DNA of 64,000 nt from NCBI GenBank assembly GCA_037833965.1, contig AP031354.1, forward strand, positions 9,588,001 to 9,652,000. The letters run 5' to 3'. Below the pieces are notes generated by a model. It was not told where the DNA came from and made no database searches. It worked only from the letters and a program-made list of their open reading frames with translations. A program made the position numbers and the translations under genes. The DNA comes from Marchantia polymorpha subsp. ruderalis. Taxonomy: Eukaryota > Streptophyta > Marchantiopsida > Marchantiales > Marchantiaceae. This document shows positions 1 to 9,848 of this stretch, one piece after another; position 1 is the first letter of the stretch, and the number at the start of each line of letters is the position of its first letter.

Positions 1-9
1 TCTCATGAG

Positions 10-21
10 GCTCTGATACCA
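10..21 (-). other. Primer-binding site for initiator tRNA-Met (copia-like)
   Basis: Read on the minus strand this is TGGTATCAGAGC, the exact complement of the 3' end (with CCA) of plant initiator tRNA-Met; the same tRNA is encoded at 35847-35918. Such sites lie just inside the 5' LTR of Ty1/copia elements. The adjoining sequence from position 22 upward should therefore be LTR end, and the element body would lie left of the window. The right palindrome arm carries a decayed version (about 9499-9511). Confidence 0.6.
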
Positions 22-99
22 ATTGGCGACAAAAGTATTGAGAATAGACAATACTCGACAGTGCCCTTTTTGATGTGCATGACGAGCTAGAGTCTACTG

Positions 100-845
100 C
101 AGGCCTCCTAAATTCTGATATTCAACTACAAAATCCCAGAATTAACCAAAATTAAAACTTGCGGCGTCCATAAATTAAGGATGCCGTCAATATCATAGTC
201 CATAGTCAATCACGGTGCTGAGACACGGGGAATGTACGCTATAAGACGTCTGGAAGGAAAAGCTGAGTTTTTACGAAGAAGAATCTGAAAGAGATTTCTG
301 TTTTGCAAATATTGCTTACTTTGCATGAAGCTTTATGATCTAATTCCCATGAACTTCTTACCGGATATCATTGTCTATACATCTTGCATCTAACATCTGG
401 TTATTATCTTTTACATTTTTTGCCTGTTGAAGATTTCTCATCAATCACCAACCATTGTTGTTGTAATCCATATGTACTCAAAAGTGTGTAGCATATACCA
501 CTTGCATCTAGAAGTTTGCTCCTTTCTTGCAGTATTGATTTTGCGTACTCTTGAACGTGTGCAGTCACATTGGCTCGATAATACAATCTCATTTGAAGAA
601 TTCCAAGTGTACTTCACAATTGTTTCATGGCAGTGAGGGCTCGTGGTGTATACATATTCAGCTTCTAACACTCAAACTTTGTCACATATCTCAGAGACAA
701 GTTATCGAAGTCACATTTAGACCATCATCGAGTAATAAAGTGCGTTTCTGAGAAAATCCCAGAATTAACAAAATTAAGAAGAATAGAATCCATAATTTAA
801 GTTAATTTTGGTAATTATGGGAATTCCCAAGCCTTACGAGGCCTG
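100..845. mobile_element. Non-autonomous hAT-like DNA transposon
   Basis: This segment interrupts the left palindrome arm and is missing from the right arm. Its ends form short terminal inverted repeats (CAGGCCTCCTAA on the left, CAGGCCTCGTAA as reverse complement of the right). It is flanked by an 8-bp direct repeat with one mismatch, GTCTACTG at 92-99 and GTCTACCG at 846-853. The empty site in the right arm reads GTCGACCG. An 8-bp duplication and a CAG start are typical of hAT elements. No transposase frame is present, so it is a MITE-like derivative. Short frames inside it at 404-751 show no recognisable product. Confidence 0.75.
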
Positions 846-1134
846 GTCTACCGTGTCATCTCCAGCTCGAGTGAATGGAACTGAGGGTTTATCTTATGTA
901 ACAACTCTGTTATACTCCTCACCTATATATCCTCACCTCACCTATACACTTTATTGATCTTCGTCATGACCATGTACGAGGCAGAAGCTTCGAGTGGTGT
1001 ACGAATCTCTACCACCGTGAATGTAACCTACTCACTTCGACCCGATTAGACGCCGAGTGCATGCCAGTTTGCGCATGAGGCGTAAATGATATCTGATTCC
1101 AGGCTGAAAGCGAAGAGAACTCCCCAAAGTATTA

Positions 1135-3490
1135 TCAGCTATCGATAATCTTGCGCTTTCCTTTAGCCACAATTTTACGAGTGGCCTCCAGTGACTCTTT
1201 AGACCAGGGCTCTTCCAGGTCCTTCTCACGGCAAGACCACATAAGGTACTTCCTAAGTGAGGACATGACAATTTGCTTTCCCATTGCCTTAATATCATCT
1301 CCGGGCAAGCTCCCATAAACACGTTCATAATCTAGGTCCAGCCGTTCCATGATCTGGAACATTCGCAGAACAGTTCCAGGATTGGCCGGAATAAAGTTTC
1401 TATAGGATTTCATGACACTAACAGACATGCGGTCAGCTCCAACCTGCAACGAGACCAGCAAGTATTGCAACCGACGGGAACATTAATACTCTGCTCGATC
1501 TGACTTTTTGAAACTTGACCACAATCAGCCGAGGATGGTAAGTTAAGTTGAGACATGGATTTGTTCTGGACCTACCTTCAGGGTATTGCTTGACAGGATG
1601 AAACCACCATACCCTTTCCTGTGTAGGATGCAGCTTCCGTCGTAATGACCGCCCAGATTGATCACGCTTATGTCATCCCATAATTCATAAGTTTCGCCCC
1701 TCCAAAATATTATGTGCGAGTCTATGTAGCCTAAGGGCAAGGTCATATATGCGCTGTCGCTATAATTCCAAACAGGTAAAAACTGCACATATTAGGATAA
1801 GATGCATCGAATGCTACAGGACGCTAGAACCTGAAATTGAACCGCTAAAACATTTATAAAGCCGGGAAACTTTTGAAAAGAATATATTTTCCAGTGTGAA
1901 TAAATCATTGGGAAGTAAAGGCAAACTTCAATGTGAAGAAGGCCCCCATGATAAATCACAACTCGTACAGGATTCTGGATGATTCTGAATCTGTCATCCA
2001 CCTTTTCTACTGTGTGACTACTCTCTATTCGAATGATTCTCCGACCGAGTGATTCGGGAACTAATTTACTTTAAATGGTGATGCTCAGAGCCCATAGGAA
2101 ATTTTTTTTTTAAAAAATCTATTCTATTTTTCTATTACATCCGTTTTCACGTTAGACATTAATTGCTTCCTTCACCTCAAAAGAAAGTGCAATATCAAAA
2201 TTATACAACGAGACAAGGTCCAGAGACCAGAAACTGCATACACAGCAACTCAGTACCTTGAATGAATGTAGACTGGACAGTTGTTGAATGCAGAGCTCCA
2301 AATAGTAAACGTGGCCATGTGTTCAGGATTCGAGATTACAATCGCTTTTACGCCTCCGATTTTGTTGATATAATTCACCGTGTCCATGTCCACGGGACAT
2401 ATGCAGTCCCACAACACGTTTCCACCTGCGCAATTCATGAGTCAAACAAGTGCCTACGAGTGAATTGAAAATCCACCACGAGGCTGCAGTCAAGATCCCT
2501 CTAGAAACCTGGTCTGGACTATCTACAGAACCGAAAGACTCCATTAACAACTAATTGTCGATTGTCGATTGATCGATTGGAAGGACCTGGAAGGAGGTGC
2601 ATACTCTTTGATTTAATTAGAAACGACCGCTGGCCTAGAAAGATAGTCGGCGATGTTTGTATTTCTAAAAGATTGGGCTCCAGGAAGTTCCACCGATTCA
2701 CAGGGTTCAGATTCTCCAGCACGTCTTGATGCGAGATCCACAGCTGGTCGCCTCTGGAAGCAGCTCCAAATGCATCAAACAACGAAATCATGTCAGTTTG
2801 TTGGACCTGCGGAGCCCATCTTCTCAATCTACGGGGAAAAGCTCGTGAGTGCATGCAACCGACTGCTTCACAGCGTGGTCGGCAACACCCGTCGAGCATG
2901 AGCAGCATGAGCGGGAATTGTCATCAGTCTTGCAAGCAGACATGAAGGTAGCTAGACATGAGGACTAAATATCATGGCTGTAGAAGAGAGAATCGGGTGC
3001 TTGTGCACGCAGTGAAGAGAGCTTACTTCCGGAAGGCGTTTCGAGTGACATCGTAACAGATGCAGCAGAGAGAGTCGTGTCGATTTGCAGTCTGTTGAAC
3101 ACCGCAGGTGGAGCATATCGTGGCTTTCGAGAGCAGGAGATCCAGCAACTTCTTGAGCTCGTCTCGCTGCTCGTGCTGAGTTCTGGGTTTCGAGCTCGAA
3201 GGTCTGTCTTCGGCGAGGCAAGGCGGCTCAAAGACATCCACAGCGCTCGGTTCGATCATGGTGGGTTCAAATTGCTCAATTGCTGGGAACTCCTCGGCTG
3301 CGGGAATCTCAAATCTGCTCAGGATACTGTCTACCAGCACAGCATCGGCCGCTTCGGCGGACGCAGCAGTCGCTGCTGCCAGAAACGCATCGCTGTTCAG
3401 AAACACATTGGACATGAAAACGTCGAGCAGAGGAGGCTCTCGGATGTCGCGCGATTTGCTTTCACGATGATCTTCCTCACTCGCCATCAT
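1135..3490 (-). CDS. Zinc-ribbon + metallo-beta-lactamase-fold protein gene, left palindrome copy
   Basis: Gene inferred from exons on the minus strand: exon 1 3490-3027, exon 2 2753-2605, exon 3 2425-2257, an unresolved linking exon near 2000-1950, exon 5 about 1700-1576, exon 6 1443-1135. Junctions 1-2, 2-3 and 5-6 have GT/AG ends and keep frame (for example CGGAA|GTAAGC). Exon 1 encodes an acidic, Ala-rich N-terminus ending in a four-cysteine cluster (ICSTCG ... CCICYD). Exons 2-6 match plant and bacterial metallo-beta-lactamase proteins that start with such a zinc ribbon: GQRSFLIKSK, GNVLWDC, GGVKAIVISNP, FWRGETYELWDD, GGHYDG, DRMSVSVMKSYRNFIP. The metal-binding HxH region has become SNPEHMAT, so hydrolase activity is doubtful. 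The start is the ATGATG in a good context (GCGACCATGATGG), about 260 bp below a TATA box. All recognised exons are open. Confidence 0.7.
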
Positions 3491-3749
3491 GGTCGCCTTC
3501 CCTCGCTTGCCTGGCCCGCAGTCCGAAGAATCTCGACCGAAGAAGAGGCCCACGAGAAAATTCTGTTCGAAAATTCACGGTGAAAATTCTGGCGTCTCGT
3601 GCACCCGATGAAAATCTCCTGCGCGCTCGCGATCGACAGTAGCAGCTCTCGTCATAAGGCTTGCAATTCCGGGCTATCGATCGGAGAGCGGTGCGCGGCT
3701 CCCACACGTCGGCCTGAAATCATGCCGAGGCGATGGCGAGTCGGTCTTT

Positions 3750-3758
3750 CTTTTTATA
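3750..3758 (-). promoter_or_regulatory. TATA box of left-arm gene
   Basis: Minus-strand TATAAAAAG preceded by GGGGCC, about 260 bp upstream of the chosen ATG at 3490. The same motif at almost the same distance lies in the other arm (6490-6498), which supports a core promoter. Confidence 0.55.
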
Positions 3759-4088
3759 GGCCCCTCGAACGAAGGATTTGCGAGTCTCGGCCATGAAGCT
3801 CTCACGGTCGGCGGCGGGTGCTGGTTGCAATAGCACTCTCGAAGCTGATTGCACCGCACTGAGTCTCTAATCTGGCCTTCGAAACCGATTCCTCGCATCA
3901 CACGTTACTATTTCTGGCTGATTCAGGACGCTCGGCCCCTCCACTGTCCTGTCCATCTGATTCAAACGAGCCGGCTTTAAGCATTTGCTCGTTCTGTCTC
4001 TCTGCATTCGAAGACTGTCAACGGAGCTCCGAAGCACAACTGCAGTCGAATTTCGAATTCAGTACCTCGGAACCGTTTTCGTGCCGAA

Positions 4089-4286
4089 GTGCGAGCTAGC
4101 GAGCCAGCGATGAAGGTCGGACGGGAAGAAATTGCATTCGGAGAAATTGAGCTGGAGGACGAGCTCGGACGGGAAAAATTGGGAATGGGGGAAATTGAAG
4201 AGGCGGAGGAGTTAGGACGGGAAGAAATTGCATTTGGAGATATAGAGGAGGAGGAGGAGCCATTTGTGGAAAGGGAAACAAGTTAG
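4089..4286 (+). other. Short frame of imperfect acidic repeats, divergent to the left-arm gene
   Basis: A 65-codon frame made of about three imperfect copies of a unit like LGREEIAFGEIE, followed by an acidic run. The DNA is a purine-rich tandem repeat of roughly 50 bp. The mirror region in the right arm (minus strand, about 6022-5900) keeps only a shorter version (FGREEMAFRDIEEE). It lies about 600 bp upstream of the metallo-beta-lactamase gene on the other strand. I recognise no family; it may be a repeat that happens to be open rather than a gene. Confidence 0.25.
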
Positions 4287-4975
4287 TTTAAGATGGTCAC
4301 GGCAGTAACTTTGAGAATCGCGCACGAGTGGAAGGGCTGCTCGATCAGCTGCCTGATGATTCCTGGATCCCGAAATCAAATGGTGTTCTGCTGCAGTTTC
4401 ATTGCACCAGAACATTCAGATCAGCAGTTTCATTCATTCGTCTTTTGTGAGTTTGTGTGCTGACCAGGAGGAGATGGACAAGATTGATTGCGTTACCCGA
4501 TGGGCACTCCAAGGTCAAATTCGTCTCCAAGCAACGAGGTATCATCCGACAGTGTCGTACAGACGAAGATGAATGACTGAGGTCACTGTTCCCTGCTGCT
4601 GTGGAGTTTCTCAGACTGCTGCTCATGGCTAGGACACCATGTCCAGGTCTGATTATGTGAAGGGGGAGAGACATGATAATGCTTTGACACGGAAACCTCG
4701 TCCCAACCTGAACCCTAGAGAACAAATCCGTATCGGTACTGTCTTCGATAACGTCGCGCTCATGACCGCCGCGAGCTATGGTGGCGAAATTAGGATCTCC
4801 TGATGTTTTGATTTTTGTTTTCAGTAATATAATTTCGTCTTTGTTTTATGGAATTTCGTGAGTGTCTAGTTAGACTTGTTGAAGACTCTAAAGTTTTAGA
4901 GTATGAAAGCAGTACTCTTATTCTAGATGGATATGCCTCAGGCTATGACTATATGTGTATATTTACCGTGTATTG

Positions 4976-5144
4976 TGCATCCACTGAAGATAATTCTTAC
5001 AAAAATATATTATTTTGTTTGTAAGTGACATTTTATTTGTAACAAGAGATTTATCAAATTGTATGTTATCCAATACTCTGGTTAGTGCACTTTGCTTTGA
5101 GAGTACCATATTACTATCATGTATGTTAAGTATGTAATCTAAAT
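4976..5144. other. Palindrome centre (unique spacer)
   Basis: AT-rich sequence without partner in the other arm. It is bordered by a shared inverted block (TATGACTATATGTGTAT at about 4943 and its complement ending near 5175). The right side has an extra stretch of about 30 bp around 5176-5205. No reading frame of note. Confidence 0.6.
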
Positions 5145-6489
5145 ACAATACAGGGTAAATATACACATATAGTCATATGTGTATATGACTATATGAGGCA
5201 CGGGCCTGAGGCATATTGATCAATAACAAGAGAACTGTTCTCATGATCAAAAATTTTAGAGGTTTCAACAAGTCGAACATGACACTCACTCGCCACCAGA
5301 AATTACAGATGACAAAGACAAAATCATATTACACAAAACGAAAATCAAAACATCACGAGATCTGAATTCTGCCAGGATGGTCATGAGCAGGACGTAATCG
5401 AAGACAGGATCAGTAACGATTTGTTCTCTAGGGTTCAGGATGGGACGAGTTTCCCGTGTCAAAGCACTCTCATGTCTCTCCCCCTGCACATAATCAGACC
5501 TGGTGTCAGATGGAAGCCATGAGCAGGAAGGAGCATGTGGCACGTGTGATCTGAGAAACTCCACAGCAGCTGGGACCAGCGAGCTCAAACATCCATATTA
5601 GTATGTACGACACTGTAGGATGATTTTGTGAGGCGTGGAGACGAATTCGACCTTCGAGTGCCCATCGGGTTATGCAAGCAATCCTCTCAGCACACAAACT
5701 CACAGAAGACAAATGAATGAATGAAACTGCTGTTTTGAATGTTCTGCTGCAATGAAACTGCAGCATAACACGGTTGATATAAGGAGCCAACTGGTCAGCA
5801 CAAAAACTCGCAGAAGAAGAACTGCCAGGCAAGGAAACTGCAGAAGAACACAGTTGATTTAAGGAGCCAGGCAGCTGATCGAGCAGCCCTTCCACTCGGT
5901 CCAGCCGTGACCATCTTAAACCAACTTCCTTCACTTCCCATAAATGGCTTCTCCTCCTCAATATCTCGGAATGCCATTTCTTCCCGTCCGAACTCTTCTT
6001 CTTCAATTTCCCCAATTCTCAAATTTCCCCGTCCGACCTCGTCCTCCAGCTCAATTTATCCGAATGCCATTTATTCCCGTCCGAACTTCGCTCGCACGCA
6101 TTTTGGCACGACAACGGTTCGAGGTCCTGAATTCGAAATTCAACTTTGGCACGACAACGGTTCCGAGGTCCTGAATTCGAAATTCGAATGCAGTTGTGCT
6201 TCGGAGCTCCGTTGACAGTCTTCGAATGCAGAGAGACAGAACGAGCAAATGCTTAAATGCTCGAAGCCGGCTCGTTTGAATCAGATGGAATGGACAGTGG
6301 AGGGGCCGAGCGTCCGAAATCAGCCAGAAATAGGAACGTGTGATGCGAGGAATCGGTTTAGAAGGCCAGATTAAAGACTCAGTGAGGTGCAATAATCAGC
6401 TTCGAGATTGCTATTGCAAGCAGCACCCGCCGCCGACCGTGAGAGCTTCATGGCCGAGCCTCGCAAATCCTTCCTTCGTTCGAGGGGCC

Positions 6490-6498
6490 TATAAAAAG
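6490..6498 (+). promoter_or_regulatory. TATA box of right-arm gene copy
   Basis: TATAAAAAG after GGGGCC, 268 bp upstream of the ATG at 6758. It corresponds to 3750-3758 in the left arm. Confidence 0.5.
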
Positions 6499-6757
6499 AA
6501 GGACCGACTCGCCATCGCCTCGGCATGATTTCAGGCCGACGTGTGGGAGCCGCGCACCGCTCTCCGATCGATAGCCCGCAATTGCAAGCCTTATGACGAG
6601 AGCTGCTACTGTCGATCGCGAGCGCGCAGGAGATTTTCATCGGGTGCACGAGACGCCAGAATTTTCACCGTGAATTTTCGAACAGAATTTTCTCGTGGGC
6701 CTCTTCTTCGGTCGAGATTCTTCGGACTGCGGGCCAGGCAAGCGAGGGAAGGCGACC

Positions 6758-9144
6758 ATGATGGCGAGTGAGGAGGATCATCGTGAAAGCAAATCGCGCG
6801 ACATCCGAGAGCCTCCTCTGCTCGACGTTTTCATGTCCAATGTGTTTCTGAACAGCGATGCGTTTCTGGCAGCAGCGACTGCTGCTGCGGCGGACGCAGC
6901 GACTGCTGCGTCCGCTGAAGCGGCCGATGTTTGTAGACAGTATCCTGAGCAGATTTGAGATTCCCGCAGCCGAGGAGTTCCCAGCAATTGAGCAATTTGA
7001 ACCCACCATGATCGAGATCGAGCCGAGCGCTGTGGATGTCTTTGAGCCGCCTGGCCTCGCCGAAGACAGACCTTCGAGCTCGAAACCCAGAAATCAGCAC
7101 GAGCAGCGAGACGAGCTCAAGAAGTTGCTGGATCTCCTGCTCTCGAAAGCCACGATATGCTCCACCTGCGGTGTTCAACATACTGCAAATCGACACGACT
7201 CTCTCTGCTGCATCTGTTACGATGTCACTCGAAACGCCTTCCGGAAGTAAGTTCTCTTCACTGCGTGCACAAGCACCCGATTCTCTATTCTCCAGCCATG
7301 AAATTTAGTCCTCATGTCTAGCTACCTTCATGTCTGCGTGCAAGACTGATGACAATTCCCGCTCATGCTGCTCATGCTCGACGGGTGTTGCCGACCACGC
7401 TGTGAAGCAGTCGGTTGCATGCACTCACGAGCTTTTCTCTGGAGATGGAGAAGATGGGCTCCGCAGGTCCAACAAACTGACTTGATTTCGTTGTTTGGAG
7501 CTGCATCCAGAGTCGACCAGATGTGGATCTCGCATCAAGACGTGCTGGAGAATCTGAACCCTGTGCATCGGTGGGACTTCCTGGAGCCCAATCTTTTAGA
7601 AATACAAACATCTCCGACTATCTTTCTAGGCCAGCGGTCGTTTCTAATTAAATCAAAGAGTATGCATCTCCTTCCAGGTCCTTCCAATCGATCAATCGAC
7701 AATCGACAATTAATTGTCGATGGAGTCTTTAGGTTCTGTAGATAGTCCAGACCAGGTTTCTAGAGGGACCTCGACTGCAGCCTCGTGGTGGATTTTCAAT
7801 TCACTCGTAGGCACTTGTTTGAATCATGAATTGCGCAGGTGGAAATGTGTTGTGGGACTGCATATGTCCCGTGGACATGGTCACGGTGAATTATATCAAC
7901 AAAATCGGAGGCGTAAAAGCGATTGTAATCTCGAATCCTGAACACATGGCCACGTTTACTATTTGGAGCTCTGCATTCAACAACTGTCCAGTCTACATTC
8001 ATTCACGGTACTGAGTTGCTGTGTATGTAGTTTCTGGTCTCTGGACCTTGTCTCGTTGTATAATTTTGATATTGCGATTTCTTTTGAGGTGAAGGAAGCA
8101 ATTGATGTCTATCGTGAAAACGGTTGTAATAGAAAAATAGAAAATGATAGAAAAATGTAATAGATTTTTTTAATTTTTTTTTTTCTGTGGGCTCTGAGCA
8201 TCACCATTTAAAGTAAATTAGTTTCCGAATCACTCGGTCGGAGAATCATTCGAATAGAGAGTAGTCACACAGTACGAAAGGTGGATGACAGATTCAGAAT
8301 CTGTACGAGTTGTGCGTTATCCTGGGGGCCTTCTTCAGAGTGAAGTTTGCCTATACTTCCCAATGATTTATTCACACTGGAAAATATATTATTTTGAAAA
8401 GGTTTCCGGCTTTATAAATGTTTTAGCGGTTCAATTTCAGGTTCTAGCGTCCTGTAGCATTCGATGCATCTTATCCTAATATGTGCAGTTTCTACCTGTT
8501 TGGAATCATAGCGACAGCGCATATATGACCTTGCCCTTAAGCTACATAGACTCTCACATAATATTTTGGAGGGGCGAAACTTATGAATTATGGGATGACA
8601 TAAGCGTGATCAATCTGGGTGGTCATTACGACGGAAGCTGCATACTACACAGGAAAGGGTATGGTGGTTTCATCCTGTCAAGCAATACCCTGAAGGTAGG
8701 TCAAGAACAAATCCATGTCTCAACTCAACTTACCATCTTCGGATGATTGTGGTCAAGTTTCAAAGCGTCAGATCGAGCAGAGCATTAATGTTCCCGTCGG
8801 TTGCAATACTTGCTGGTCTCGTTGCAGGTTGGAGCTGACCGCATGTCTGTTAGTGTCATGAAATCCTATAGAAACTTTATTCCGGCCAATCCTGCAACTG
8901 TTCTGCGAATGTTCCAGATCATGTTACGGCTGGACCTAGATTATGAACGTGTTTATGGGAGCTTGCCGGGAGATGATATTAAGGCAATGGGAAAGCAAAT
9001 TGTCATGTCCTCACTTAGAGAGTACCTTATGTGGTCTTGCCGTGAGAAGGAACTGGAAGAGCCCTGGTCTACTTCAAAATCTGTGTAGGAGACCACTCGT
9101 AAAATTGTGGCGAAAGGAAAGCGCAAGATTATCGATAGCTGATA
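6758..9144 (+). pseudogene. Zinc-ribbon + metallo-beta-lactamase-fold gene, right palindrome copy (broken)
   Basis: Plus-strand mirror copy of the left-arm gene, with the same exon layout: exon 1 6758-7246, exon 2 7511-7659, exon 3 7839-8007, exon 5 about 8550-8695, exon 6 from 8828. Splice sites are conserved (GGAA|GTAAGT, AAAGA|GTATGC, AAG|GTAGGT, TTGCAG|GTTGG). Two lesions are visible. After GCGGCCGATG in exon 1 it has three bases where the left copy has eight, which shifts the frame and gives a stop near 6958. In exon 6 the sequence after GAGCCCTGGTCT differs and ends in TAG at 9086-9088, removing about 20 C-terminal residues. It also has an eight-residue Ala/Asp expansion in exon 1. The later exons stay open, so the damage looks recent or an alternative start is used. 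Confidence 0.7.
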
Positions 9145-9504
9145 ATACTTTTGGGAGTTCTCTTCGCTTTCCGCCTAGAATCAGATATCATTTACGCCTC
9201 ATGCGCAGACTGGCATGGACTCGGCGTCTAATCGGGTCGAAGTGAGGAGATTACATTCACGGTGGTAGAGATTCGTACACCACTCGAAGCTTCTGCCTCG
9301 TACATGGTCATGACGAAGATCAATAAAGTGTATAGGTGAGATGAGGATATATAGGTGAGGAGTATAACAGAGTTGTTACATAAGATAAACCCTCAGTTCC
9401 ATTCACAGCTAGAGATGACACGGTCGACTCTAGCTCGTCATGCACATGAAAAAAAGTCAATGTCGAGTATTGTCTATTCTCAATGCTTTTGTCGCCAACT
9501 GGTA

Positions 9505-9758
9505 TTTGAGCGTCATCTTTGGACACCACAGCCAGCCGTGAAGATCAGGCGATGACTCCTACGGTTCAATATGAGAAGGTATGGTAACGAAGTCCACAAG
9601 TCATGAAAGAATGAGGTAGCATCATCGTCTATCTCACACTAATGTGCACAAATTACATCGAGTGAACGCTTGTGATGAAAATCAACCAGCTAAGGTATTT
9701 GAGATGACATCAAAGTGGATGGCTATGTGAGCGAACGTGACATTATCGCGCCCTCCGC
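9505..9758 (+). other. Possible copia-like internal fragment
   Basis: The stretch just outside the palindrome, after the decayed primer-binding site, would correspond to the start of a copia internal region. A frame beginning ATGACTCCTACGG at about 9551 encodes MTPTVQYEKV before breaking, loosely like a copia gag start. Otherwise I see no gene here. Confidence 0.25.
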
Positions 9759-9802
9759 ACTCGTTCGGCTCCTTGAAGATATCTTCAAGGAGCCGAACGA
9801 GT
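9759..9802. repeat. Perfect 44-bp palindrome
   Basis: Twenty-two bases ending ...CTTGAAGAT at 9780 are followed immediately by their exact reverse complement ATCTTCAAG... to 9802, with no loop. It lies at the edge of the degenerate gypsy copy. The arm sequence is not found elsewhere in the gypsy elements. Confidence 0.95.
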
Positions 9803-9848
9803 CGAACAGAACAAGCACAATCTCAAGGAGACGGCCAAAGAGGCATCA

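Larger units (their letters stand above)
17..4975. repeat. Left arm of a ~9.5-kb palindrome
   Basis: The sequence from 17 to about 4975 is the imperfect reverse complement of about 5145-9504. Gene exons, the TATA box, the purine-rich repeat at 4089-4286 and the outer LTR-like end all recur in mirror order. Differences are scattered substitutions, small indels and a 746-bp insertion at 100-845 present only in this arm. Near the centre the mirror match continues through the TATGCCTCAGGC block at 4934 and its partner ending near 5215. Exact identity needs an alignment. Confidence 0.92.
5145..9504. repeat. Right arm of the palindrome
   Basis: Mirror copy of 17-4975 without the hAT-like insertion. 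It contains the plus-strand second copy of the zinc-ribbon/metallo-beta-lactamase gene. At its outer end, after GTCGCCAAC, it reads TGGTATTTGAGC, a decayed form of the initiator-tRNA primer-binding site seen intact at 10-21. Confidence 0.92.

Noticed and set aside
3077-3583. 168-codon plus-strand frame opposite exon 1 of the left palindrome gene
   Set aside because: Antisense to exon 1, whose sense strand carries the zinc ribbon and splice sites.
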